In this document: positions 1 through 6,214 of the stretch, piece by piece
Position numbering within the stretch: position 1 is the stretch's first letter
Layout: the number at the start of each line of letters is the position of its first letter
Assembly (NCBI GenBank): GCA_002347485.1
Contig: DDXM01000054.1
Location: 63,443-72,579 of the forward strand
From: Anaerolineaceae bacterium UBA2260
GTDB lineage: Bacteria; Chloroflexota; Anaerolineae; Anaerolineales; Anaerolineaceae
Direction: 5' to 3'
Length of the DNA: 9,137 bases
Program-made: the position numbers and the translations under genes
Notes under the pieces: model-generated
The model's input: only the letters and a program-made list of their open reading frames with translations
Told to the model about the DNA's origin: nothing
Databases searched by the model: none

Positions 1-22
1 TGGTTAATCGCTTTCTGGCCAT
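1..22 (-). CDS. istA: IS21-family transposase IstA, N-terminal fragment (runs off window)
   Basis: Only the first seven codons are inside the window, reading MARKRLT on the minus strand, and the gene continues past base 1. IstA is the DDE transposase of IS21-family elements, and its N-terminus commonly starts with a short basic stretch of this kind before a helix-turn-helix. A strong ribosome binding site, AAGGAGG (complement of 27-33), lies four bases before the ATG, which supports a real start. The 23-bp-period repeats behind it (97-154) are the arrangement expected at an IS21 left end. The identification rests on this combination, since seven residues alone prove nothing. Whether the transposase is intact and followed by istB cannot be seen here. 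Confidence 0.6.
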
Positions 23-96
23 GTCTCCTCCTTGTTCCTCAAGAAGTGCGCATGCCACATTTTGGGATTAACCAGCTATTTCTCTCCCCGCTAAAA

Positions 97-154
97 GTGT
101 GCGATTTGCTCCGGAATCGGTGTGCGATTTGCTCCGGAATTGCTGTGCGATTTG
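97..154. repeat. Terminal repeats of the IS, 23-bp period, three copies
   Basis: The 11-mer TGTGCGATTTG occurs at 98-108, 121-131 and 144-154, each exactly 23 bp from the last. The first two copies are identical over 21 bases (97-117 and 120-140), extending into CTCCGGAAT. A degenerate fourth copy may lie at 163-173 (8 of 11 matches), nearer the presumed IS tip. A spacing of about two helical turns would put every copy on the same face of the DNA, as expected for cooperative binding by the transposase. The binding role is inferred from the IS21 family. Confidence 0.8.
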
Positions 155-180
155 AAGCGGATTTTGCAATTTATTGACCA

Positions 181-1407
181 TTACCTCAGTTTAAAAGCTT
201 CAAAGGTGATATCTGCCCCTTTGAGATTTTGCCTGAAATAATTGACATAACCCTTAATCATTTTCTCGGGGCCACACATGAAGATGCTTGTATCTTCTTG
301 AATGGAAACACCTTCAAAACTCAAAAAAGGCATTGTTGCCGTATCAATGAAATGTGAAGTGAAGGAGGGGTTCTTTTTCTGGTACTCTTCGATATACTGC
401 CTGTAGACACCAGAATCAATACCTTGATAGGAGTAATAGAGCTCGATCTCCTGATCAGGGTGACTGTCGCGTAAGTAAGCCATGAAAGGAGTGATCCCAA
501 TTCCACCCGCCACCCAAAGTTGCTTCTTTTTCCCTTTACTGAAATCCATCAAGCCATATGGACCTTCAATCGCCACCTTTGTTCCCGGATTCAAATCATC
601 ATACAGTTGGGCTGTAAAATCTCCGGAAACCCTGGTAGTTAAGGTAATTTTTTTATCGTTGCCGCCTGAAATTGAAAATGGATGTGGGGCCTCTTCAAAA
701 CCGTCCTGATATACCTTGATGAATATAAATTGCCCTTTCGAAAATTGAATTGGAGAGTTTAGCGAGATTTCCCACTCTATGATTTTTGGGCCCAATTTTA
801 CAATGTTTGTTACCGTTCCTTTATGCTGGAAACGTACTCTTTGATAGAAGAATATGATGTATATGGCTGAAGAAAGGCCAATCAGGGCAGTGAGGCCAAC
901 CCACACACCCAGCGCAGAGAATCGCAATAATGGGATGTGGCTGGAAAAGTAGGCATGAAACAAACTTATCGTATAAGGAACGATCATCAATTTATGCGTG
1001 AAGCGCCATTTTTCATATGTTAATCGCTTGTCAAACAAGGTGATTCCCATCAGTACAACCAGCGCACCCAGAGAAAGACTGCCCAATGCGCCAGGAAGTG
1101 GTGCCTGGTCGGATGTTTTGAGAAGTTCCCCAATGGCTGAGTGGACAAAAATCAATCCTATTGTCACAATGGCGATATATTTATGATATATGTAAAGTTT
1201 GTCGAGACCGTTGAACCATTTTTCAAGCATCTTGTTGCGTGTTGCCAGAAGAAAATTCAGGAAAAACCCGCTGAGCGCTAATCCGGCGACGATGTGCCTT
1301 ACCCGGTCCAACGGAACAATCGGTTCTGATAGAACTGCTAAGAGCCAGAGAACAAAAGTAATTATTGCTATAGCTGCAATAAATAAAATGCCCTTAATAT
1401 TTTTCAT
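181..1407 (-). CDS. Membrane ferric reductase/NADPH oxidase-like flavohaem oxidoreductase
   Basis: This 408-residue protein has a haem-binding membrane half and a cytoplasmic flavin/NAD(P)H half. Residues 1-190 carry about six hydrophobic segments of the ferric-reductase-like transmembrane type. His75/His89 and His138/His151 are spaced 14 and 13 residues apart, the same spacing as the four haem ligands of gp91phox (101/115 and 209/222). The FAD-binding domain covers about 193-290 with the HPFSIS motif at 242-247. The NAD(P)H-binding domain has GGIGITPF at 301-308 and CGP at 378-380. The expected chemistry is electron transfer from NAD(P)H through FAD and two haems across the membrane; the acceptor (ferric iron, oxygen or other) cannot be told from sequence. 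AGGAG (complement of 1415-1419) lies eight bases before the ATG. The gene is clearly more AT-rich than the genes to its right, and its stop touches the IS end, suggesting transfer. The C-terminus (FEAFKLR) looks natural rather than cut off. Confidence 0.85.
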   Translation of the reverse strand: MKNIKGILFIAAIAIITFVLWLLAVLSEPIVPLDRVRHIVAGLALSGFFLNFLLATRNKMLEKWFNGLDKLYIYHKYIAIVTIGLIFVHSAIGELLKTSDQAPLPGALGSLSLGALVVLMGITLFDKRLTYEKWRFTHKLMIVPYTISLFHAYFSSHIPLLRFSALGVWVGLTALIGLSSAIYIIFFYQRVRFQHKGTVTNIVKLGPKIIEWEISLNSPIQFSKGQFIFIKVYQDGFEEAPHPFSISGGNDKKITLTTRVSGDFTAQLYDDLNPGTKVAIEGPYGLMDFSKGKKKQLWVAGGIGITPFMAYLRDSHPDQEIELYYSYQGIDSGVYRQYIEEYQKKNPSFTSHFIDTATMPFLSFEGVSIQEDTSIFMCGPEKMIKGYVNYFRQNLKGADITFEAFKLR

Positions 1408-1429
1408 GCTTTAACTCCTAATAGATCCT

Positions 1430-1448
1430 CCTCGCAGCAAGCTGCGGG
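1430..1448 (-). other. Hairpin in the 5' leader of the oxidoreductase gene
   Basis: CGCAGC (1433-1438) and GCTGCG (1441-1446) form a nearly perfect palindrome, extended by an outer C-G pair and a T-G pair. It lies between the candidate promoter and the ribosome binding site of the oxidoreductase gene, so it would sit in the mRNA leader or act as an operator on DNA. It has no following T-run on the minus strand, so it is not an intrinsic terminator. Its function is unknown. Confidence 0.4.
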
Positions 1449-1464
1449 GAAATACCCTCTTTTG

Positions 1465-1492
1465 ATTATACTCGACCCGGCAGGACTGTCTT
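1465..1492 (-). promoter_or_regulatory. Candidate promoter of the oxidoreductase gene
   Basis: On the minus strand a perfect TATAAT (1465-1470) is preceded, after 16 bp, by AAGACA (1487-1492), a four-of-six match to the -35 consensus. Transcription would start roughly 50 bases before the ATG of the oxidoreductase, giving a leader that contains the hairpin at 1430-1448. The gene would thus be transcribed separately from the YgbA-like gene upstream. Confidence 0.5.
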
Positions 1493-1523
1493 TGCGATAG
1501 GTCAAATCTGGAAGGCAGTGAAC

Positions 1524-1856
1524 TCAGGGGCGTTGGGGCGGTGCGCGCCAGCCGTCCAGCAGGTGCAGCGCGGCGAGCAAGGGGTGGCGCAGCAGCATGC
1601 GCGGACCGGCGTAGCGCATCACCTGGCGCACCCGCTCGCGCATTTCGGGCTTGTAACAGTGGATGGGGCATTTGGCGCAGGTGGGCTTGCGCCAGCCGAA
1701 GGGGCACTTCTCGATGCGCAGCAGCGCGTACGCCTCCAGTTCGGCGCAGGCGGGGCAAAGCCCGCTAACGGGCTGGTGGTGCGCGCGGCAGTACATGCCG
1801 ATCATCACGGATATGGTGCGGCGCTCGCGCGCGAGGCGCGCTTCAACACGGTTCAT
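1524..1856 (-). CDS. YgbA / nitrous oxide-stimulated promoter family protein
   Basis: This is a 110-residue Cys-rich protein matching, by remembered family pattern, the family named for the nitrous oxide-stimulated promoter of E. coli ygbA. The hallmark block is at 51-87: CPFG, CAKCPIHCYKPEMRE, then VMRYAGPRMLL. Seven cysteines (23, 34, 37, 51, 60, 63, 67), in CxxC and CxxCxxxC groupings with His66 nearby, suggest a bound metal or iron-sulfur cluster. That is an inference, as the biochemical role is not established to my knowledge. In enterobacteria the family gene belongs to the nitric-oxide-responsive NsrR regulon. There is no convincing ribosome binding site before the ATG. A TAGAAT hexamer lies seven bases ahead, so a leaderless transcript is possible. 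The gene is monocistronic or loosely linked to the STAS gene 74 bp upstream. Confidence 0.82.
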   Translation of the reverse strand: MNRVEARLARERRTISVMIGMYCRAHHQPVSGLCPACAELEAYALLRIEKCPFGWRKPTCAKCPIHCYKPEMRERVRQVMRYAGPRMLLRHPLLAALHLLDGWRAPPQRP

Positions 1857-1858
1857 GA

Positions 1859-1871
1859 GGTAGATTCTACC
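1859..1871. promoter_or_regulatory. 13-bp perfect palindrome before the YgbA-like gene, possible operator
   Basis: GGTAGATTCTACC is a perfect inverted repeat of six-base arms around one central base, ending two bases before the start codon of the YgbA-like gene. On the minus strand it contains TAGAAT, a five-of-six match to a -10 box. A regulator bound here would block transcription or initiation. No -35 element at standard spacing is visible. The operator role is an inference from position and symmetry. Confidence 0.35.
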
Positions 1872-1930
1872 ATCAACGAAGATGGAGAAAGGGAAGGATC
1901 AGGACAATGTATCCCTGAGAGTTGCGTGCG

Positions 1931-2284
1931 CTAATCCCCGAGTGTAAGAGCCTGGTATTCGCTTTCGCAGGTGCGCAGCAGATTTTCCATGTGCATCACC
2001 TCGAACAGCCGTCGTACTTCGTTGCTCACACCGTAGGCGGCGAGCTTGCGGTTCAAGCGGCGCATCAGGGCGCAAAACGCGATCAGCTGCCTGAGCCCGC
2101 GGTCATCGATCCCGCGCACCGCGCTGAAGTTGAGCACCACGTGCGGTGCCACGAGATTGTGCAGGCCGCCGGAGATGTGCTCAAAAGCCTGGTTGAAACT
2201 TGCACCGATATGACCGCAAAGGTCGAGGACGACGTAGCCGGGGGATGGCTGGCGCAGGGTGATCACGTGCACCTGGTCACACAT
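1931..2284 (-). CDS. Single-domain STAS protein (anti-sigma antagonist-like)
   Basis: This 117-residue protein is a stand-alone STAS domain, the fold of SpoIIAA/RsbV anti-anti-sigma factors. The hydrophobic strand and loop VVLNFSAVRGIDDRGLRQL (49-67) align with the family signature around the phosphorylated serine. In SpoIIAA-type proteins that site reads D-S-S-G; here it reads D-D-R-G (60-63), so Asp61 replaces the phosphorylatable Ser. The protein therefore probably does not cycle through kinase/phosphatase control in the usual way, or behaves as if permanently phosphorylated. The start is set at the ATG at 2284 because GGAGAG sits three bases before it. A longer frame exists only by using a TTG upstream, with a hydrophobic extension that has no ribosome binding site. 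It has its own likely promoter. The partner anti-sigma is unknown; the one encoded nearby is of a different (ECF) class. Confidence 0.78.
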   Translation of the reverse strand: MCDQVHVITLRQPSPGYVVLDLCGHIGASFNQAFEHISGGLHNLVAPHVVLNFSAVRGIDDRGLRQLIAFCALMRRLNRKLAAYGVSNEVRRLFEVMHMENLLRTCESEYQALTLGD

Positions 2285-2334
2285 CAACTCTCCGTTCTGA
2301 ATGAAAAGAAAGACCAGTGACGGCAGCAGTGACA

Positions 2335-2364
2335 ATAATAGATTTATTATATCTTATTTGTCAA
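2335..2364 (-). promoter_or_regulatory. Candidate promoter of the STAS gene
   Basis: A perfect TTGACA (complement of 2359-2364) and TATTAT (2335-2340) are separated by 18 bp on the minus strand, about 50 bases before the STAS start codon. A TATAAT also occurs between them but only seven bases after the -35. The AT-rich inverted repeat ATAATA-GATT-TATTAT (2335-2350) overlaps the -10 box and could be an operator. The promoter lies in the gap after the ftsK stop, so STAS can be expressed independently. Confidence 0.5.
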
Positions 2365-2383
2365 ATATGGGATGTACGCAGGC

Positions 2384-4735
2384 TCAGTTTTCAGCCACCG
2401 GCTCTTCGGCTTCCTCAGCGCACTCGCCGAAGTCGAGCACCTCGCGCACCTGCAGCCCCGGTTCCTGCGGGCCGATGATCTTCTGCTCCTCGAGTGTGTC
2501 GATCAGGCGCGCGGCGCGGTTGTAGCCAATGCGCAGACGCCGCTGCAGCATGGAGATGGACGCCTTGCCCTCCTTGCGCACTACATCGATCGCCTGCTCG
2601 AGGATCGGGTCCCCCTGCATGCCGTCATCACCGAAGAAGGAGCCCTGCCTGAGCGGCGTTCCGGAGGGCGCCACATCAAAGGTAGCATTGAGCAGTTCCG
2701 GGCTGCCCTCAGCGCGGCGGTTGGCGGCGATCAGCCGCCAGGCATCAACCAGGCGCTGGATCTCAGTGTCGGAAACGTAGACGCCCTGCAAGCGCACCGG
2801 CGCGGGCGCGTCGGGAGCCTGGTAAAGCATATCGCCGCGGCCCAGCAGGGTTTCGGCGCCGGGTTTGTCGAGGATGACGCGGCTGTCGGTGCCGGAGGCA
2901 ACCATGAACGCTACGCGCGCGGGGAAGTTGGCCTTGATGATCCCGGTGACCACGTCGACTGAGGGGCGTTGGGTGGAAATGATGAGGTGGATGCCGGTGG
3001 CGCGGGCGAGCTGCGCCAGGCGGGTGATGCTGCGCTCGGTTTCTTCCGGGGCGAGCATCATCAGGTCTGCCAGTTCATCGATCACGACCACGATGTAGGG
3101 CAGGTATTCGTCGCCTTTGAGGTTGTAATCGACGATGTTGCGCGCGCCCATCTTCGAGAAGCGCTTGTAGCGCGAGTCCATCTCGCGCAGCACCCACTGC
3201 AGCGCCGCGCCGACCCTGTCCGCGTCCACCACGACGGGCGCGAGCAAATGCGGGATGCCGTTGTAACCGGTCAGTTCCACGCGCTTTGGGTCGACCAGCA
3301 GAAGGCGCAGGTCGAGCGGGGAGTTGTTAAGCAGCAGGCTGGTGAGGATGGCATTGACGAGCACGGATTTGCCCGAGTTGGTGGTACCGGCAATCAGCAG
3401 GTGCGGCATCGCGGTCAGGTCAGCGCACACGGGTCTGCCCGCCACGTCCTTGCCGAAAGCAAAGCGCAAGCTGGACTTCACCTTCCTGAAGGCGTCGGTT
3501 TCGATCAGCTCGCGCAGCGACACGAGCGACAGTTCAGAGTTGGGCACCTCGATGCCCACGTAGGCCTTGCCGGGCACCGGCGCCTGGATGCGGATGCTGG
3601 GAGCAGAGAGCGCCAGCGCGAGGTCGTCCGCGAGGCTGACGATCTTGGCGACCCGCACGCGGGTGCGTCCGTTGCGCGACTCGATAAACTCAGGCTCAAC
3701 GCCGTACTGTGTGACAGCCGGACCGCGGTGGATCTCAACGATGCGCGCCGGCGCGCCAAATGACGCCAGGGTTTCCTCGATGACACGCGCGCGATCGCGG
3801 TCGTAATGTGACTGCACGGCGGCGGGTGACGCCGGGTCAAGTACATCCGGAACAGCCGGAATCGGCCAGGGTGCGACCGGCACAGTCACCTGGGTGCGCA
3901 CAATGGGGGTGGTGGAGGGGGAGACATCGGTGGTGCGCGCTGCCCTGGATTGGGAGGTGAGCGACGTGTTGCGGCTGGAGCGGTCCGCGTGGCCGGTGAC
4001 AGTCTCGTCGATCAGGTCCAGCGGAGTGAAACCACCCGGCAGATCGGGCTGCTTTTCCTTCTTCGGATGATAAGTTTTCGCCTGGCCAAAATCGAAAACA
4101 GGCTGGCGGGCAGTTGAGACCGCTGGCGCTGGCGCTTCCGACTTCTTGATACGCGAGGATAATGCGTTGATCTGGCGCGCAAGTTCGGGCAAGGGGAGGT
4201 TGATGATGAACAGAACAGCCACCAGCAGCCAGGCGGTCAGAAAAACGGCTTCGCCCGCACGCCCGAGAGAATTGTCCAATACACGGTCAAAGAAAGCACC
4301 TATATAGCCACCGCCGCGCTCATTCTTCGCGGAAGCGAAACCGCCGGCTTCAAAGAAGTGGAACCAGCTCAACACATTCACATAGAGAAGGATGAACCCG
4401 CTGATGCGCCAGGTGGAAATGCGGGGCATGCGCTCGTACTTGCGAAACAGCAGCGTGAGCCCGCCGACGATCAAAGCCAGTGGGAGGATGACCCCTCCCC
4501 AGCCGGCAATCCTGCCGGCGGTCTGAGACAACCAGCTGGTGATGGGGCCGGTTTCGCGGGAAAACAACGCAACCACACCCAACACTCCCAGCAGAACGAT
4601 CACCCCGCCAATGAAATTCAAGCGTTGGTCGATGGAGAGCGTCGAACGCGAATAAGCCTGCTTCCGGCGCGAATTGGGACGCGAGCTCTTGGGGGTACGC
4701 ACGTATGATTTACGCGAGGAAGTCTTTTTCGCCAT
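2384..4735 (-). CDS. ftsK: DNA translocase FtsK/SpoIIIE
   Basis: This 783-residue ATP-driven DNA pump anchors at the division septum and moves chromosome ends apart before cell division. The N-terminal tail is basic (1-30) and is followed by four membrane segments at about 40-58, 78-97, 110-128 and 164-182. A Pro/Ser/Thr-rich linker of about 120 residues leads to the motor. The alpha/beta motor spans about 310-670: Walker A GTTNSGKS at 450-457, VDPKRVEL at 481-488, Walker B VVVIDEL at 549-555, and TQRPS at 588-592. The winged-helix gamma domain (about 708-767, with YNRAARLID) is the part that reads orienting DNA motifs and contacts XerD in characterised relatives. A short acidic tail ends the protein. 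Length and order are typical, and all key motor residues are present. The ATG is preceded by a weak ACAGG. It lies 102 bp after the Nudix gene and may be co-transcribed with it or use the candidate promoter at 4778. Confidence 0.97.
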   Translation of the reverse strand: MAKKTSSRKSYVRTPKSSRPNSRRKQAYSRSTLSIDQRLNFIGGVIVLLGVLGVVALFSRETGPITSWLSQTAGRIAGWGGVILPLALIVGGLTLLFRKYERMPRISTWRISGFILLYVNVLSWFHFFEAGGFASAKNERGGGYIGAFFDRVLDNSLGRAGEAVFLTAWLLVAVLFIINLPLPELARQINALSSRIKKSEAPAPAVSTARQPVFDFGQAKTYHPKKEKQPDLPGGFTPLDLIDETVTGHADRSSRNTSLTSQSRAARTTDVSPSTTPIVRTQVTVPVAPWPIPAVPDVLDPASPAAVQSHYDRDRARVIEETLASFGAPARIVEIHRGPAVTQYGVEPEFIESRNGRTRVRVAKIVSLADDLALALSAPSIRIQAPVPGKAYVGIEVPNSELSLVSLRELIETDAFRKVKSSLRFAFGKDVAGRPVCADLTAMPHLLIAGTTNSGKSVLVNAILTSLLLNNSPLDLRLLLVDPKRVELTGYNGIPHLLAPVVVDADRVGAALQWVLREMDSRYKRFSKMGARNIVDYNLKGDEYLPYIVVVIDELADLMMLAPEETERSITRLAQLARATGIHLIISTQRPSVDVVTGIIKANFPARVAFMVASGTDSRVILDKPGAETLLGRGDMLYQAPDAPAPVRLQGVYVSDTEIQRLVDAWRLIAANRRAEGSPELLNATFDVAPSGTPLRQGSFFGDDGMQGDPILEQAIDVVRKEGKASISMLQRRLRIGYNRAARLIDTLEEQKIIGPQEPGLQVREVLDFGECAEEAEEPVAEN

Positions 4736-4777
4736 TATCCATTAACCTGTCCTGGATTGTGTTGCAGGTTCCATACC

Positions 4778-4786
4778 ATTTTATCA
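4778..4786 (-). promoter_or_regulatory. Possible extended -10 promoter for ftsK
   Basis: In the 102-bp gap between the Nudix gene and ftsK, the minus strand reads TGATAAAAT: an extended -10 TGn followed by a five-of-six -10 box (complement of 4778-4783). No good -35 is found 16-18 bp upstream. It lies about 43 bases before the ftsK ATG. Support is weak, and read-through from the sigma operon is the alternative. Confidence 0.3.
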
Positions 4787-4837
4787 CTGTAAGCGTTTGG
4801 AGACAGCGGGATGGGTAGAAAATGGAAAGATGAGAAA

Positions 4838-5344
4838 TCAGGAAAGTGAGCTGCGCGCCTTTTCAAGCAGGCGCAGGGTGGAGTCAAAAGCTAGGGGTGG
4901 AAGGGCGTCCAGTGAAAACCACCCAACCTCGTCAGCATCATCCGCGGCTTGCAGCGTGCCGCTCAACACGTGCGCCTGGTAGACGAGGAAGATATCCGAC
5001 CCGCGCATGTGCTCGCGCCCGGTGAGCATGTCAAACAAGCCGTCCAGTTCAGCGGTCAGTCCGGTCTCTTCCCGGCACTCGCGCAACGCTGCCGCAGCGG
5101 GATCCTCGAACGCGTTGACGAAACCCGCCGGGATGCTCCAATGACCGAGATAAGGATCAAGCGTGCGACGCACGAGCAGGACTTCGCGACCTCTCAGGAT
5201 CAACACACCAGCGGCCACCTTGGGATCCTCGTAATGCACCCAGCCACAGGATGGGCAGGCGGGACGCTTTTCGCCCATCACCACCTTTTCGATCAAAGGC
5301 GATGCGCAGCGCGGGCAGAAATGAAAACCCTCGTGATTGTGCAA
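4838..5344 (-). CDS. Nudix hydrolase with N-terminal zinc ribbon
   Basis: This 168-residue enzyme is of the class that hydrolyses nucleoside diphosphates linked to another moiety; the substrate (NADH, ADP-ribose, a nucleotide sugar or other) cannot be read from sequence. A zinc ribbon at 9-34 uses Cys10/Cys13 and Cys30/Cys33. The Nudix box is perfect: Gly74, Glu80, then REcREETGL at 88-96, which gives the metal-binding glutamates. The fold continues to about 160. It lacks an obvious SQPWPFPxS motif, so it is not classical NudC. The start is a TTG whose first base follows the TAA stop of the anti-sigma gene with no gap. AGG lies six bases before it, inside the end of that gene, and no ATG is available before the zinc ribbon. 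Translation is therefore probably coupled to that of the anti-sigma factor. Confidence 0.9.
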   Translation of the reverse strand: MHNHEGFHFCPRCASPLIEKVVMGEKRPACPSCGWVHYEDPKVAAGVLILRGREVLLVRRTLDPYLGHWSIPAGFVNAFEDPAAAALRECREETGLTAELDGLFDMLTGREHMRGSDIFLVYQAHVLSGTLQAADDADEVGWFSLDALPPLAFDSTLRLLEKARSSLS

Positions 5345-6214
5345 TTATTGCCTTCGCAGGAGAAGCGCAGCCAAACCGGAGAGCACCGCGATGACACCGG
5401 ACACGATCATCACGAGTTCCATCGGGAACGAAGCCCCGGCGCGTGCATCTTGTGTTTCGCGGGAGCCATCTGTAACAATTACCTCGCCCTGAACGGACTC
5501 ATCGGGCAAGCCGAGGATCATGGTAGACAGGTCTTCGCCGCCAGTTGTTTTCGCCGCGGGTGTTTCAGCTTCTGGTTCAGCCAGCGCGGTGAGGGGGGCT
5601 TCCTCGCTGGCGATGTTGCCTTCCGGCGTGGGCGTGGGTTCTGTCGGCATTTCCGCGACAGGGGATTCAGTCGCCGCGGTTTCGCTGCCCACCACCGGGG
5701 CGGAGAGATCCCAACCGGGGCCTCCAGCGCCGCCGCCGCCAACCCCACCGGTATAGGGGTCACCTCCACCACCGCCCATGCCATACACCGGATTCCAATT
5801 GATGATGGCAGGTGGAGCGGCATCCGCTTCTTCCACGGCGCGCATTTCTGCCGCCTGGGGAGCGGGCGCTTTGGTCGCCATTGTGCGACCCCCTCCCAGC
5901 AGGTAAGAGGAGGCGAAGAGGACAATAAGCGTAGCGGCAGCCGCCATCGAGACAATGCTCAAAGCCGGTTGCAGCCAGATTGCCCTGCGTGGAGCGGGCG
6001 CGTATTCAGCAGAAAGGGTAAAATTGCGCGGAGCGCGCTTCTTGGGCAATGCACGCAACAACTTGCGGGTATAAGTCAGATCGCGCAAGAGTTGATTTAA
6101 TTGTGGTTCAGATTGCAACCGCGCTTTCACTTTGCTGGTTTCAGCGGGTGAAAGCCGCGAATCAATATAGGCTGAGATTAATTCAATATCTCTGTCTAAA
6201 TACCGTTCATTCAT
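5345..6214 (-). CDS. Anti-sigma factor, two membrane segments with Gly-rich outer loop
   Basis: This 289-residue protein is assigned as the cognate anti-sigma factor of the ECF sigma gene just upstream, with which it overlaps by one base (TGATG). The N-terminal part, especially 9-45 (ISAYIDSRLSPAE and following), has the helical pattern of anti-sigma domains but lacks the HxxxCxxC zinc ligands; it has no cysteine there. A first membrane segment lies at about 84-107. It is followed by a 155-residue low-complexity region with a Gly-rich patch (146-167), a Thr/Pro/Glu-rich stretch (180-222) and an acidic part, then a second membrane segment at about 265-286 and an RRQ tail. The N-terminus should be cytoplasmic to hold the sigma factor, which places the long loop outside the cell, where it may sense a signal. 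The function is inferred mainly from gene order; the sequence beyond the N-terminus is not recognised. Confidence 0.72.
   Translation of the reverse strand: MNERYLDRDIELISAYIDSRLSPAETSKVKARLQSEPQLNQLLRDLTYTRKLLRALPKKRAPRNFTLSAEYAPAPRRAIWLQPALSIVSMAAAATLIVLFASSYLLGGGRTMATKAPAPQAAEMRAVEEADAAPPAIINWNPVYGMGGGGGDPYTGGVGGGGAGGPGWDLSAPVVGSETAATESPVAEMPTEPTPTPEGNIASEEAPLTALAEPEAETPAAKTTGGEDLSTMILGLPDESVQGEVIVTDGSRETQDARAGASFPMELVMIVSGVIAVLSGLAALLLRRQ

Larger units (their letters stand above)
1..180 (-). mobile_element. End of an IS21-family insertion sequence
   Basis: The segment contains the start of an istA-like gene (1-22), about 70 bases of leader, then three direct copies of a short repeat at exact 23-bp spacing. 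IS21-family elements carry multiple terminal repeats just outside istA that act as transposase binding sites. On the minus strand the outermost bases, 180 inward, read TGGTCAATAAATT, beginning with TG as many IS ends do. The boundary is therefore placed tentatively at about 180, immediately next to the stop codon of the neighbouring oxidoreductase gene. The other end and any target duplication lie outside the window, so the exact border is uncertain. Confidence 0.6.

Noticed and set aside
97..154. CRISPR-like short repeats
   Set aside because: There are only three copies with spacers of a few bases. The arrangement fits IS21 terminal repeats beside the istA start.
1411..1758. Minus-strand frame of 115 codons overlapping the YgbA-like gene
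   Set aside because: It is an Arg/Ala/Pro-rich out-of-frame translation of a region whose other frame is a clear Cys-motif protein family.
1899..1918. TCAGG...CCTGA inverted repeat between the STAS and YgbA-like genes
   Set aside because: A five-base stem with a ten-base loop and no clean T-run is too weak to call a terminator or operator.
2285..2335. N-terminal extension of the STAS protein from an upstream TTG
   Set aside because: The TTG has no ribosome binding site and lies at the probable -10 box. The internal ATG at 2284 has GGAGAG at good spacing.
2969..3763. Plus-strand open frame (264 codons) opposite ftsK
   Set aside because: It is antisense to the conserved FtsK motor, and the His/Arg/Asp-rich translation resembles no family.
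4949..6100. Long plus-strand open frame (383 codons) opposite the Nudix and anti-sigma genes
   Set aside because: Its product is rich in His, Arg and Gly with no recognisable domain. It runs antisense across two well-supported genes, as expected from GC-rich codon bias.
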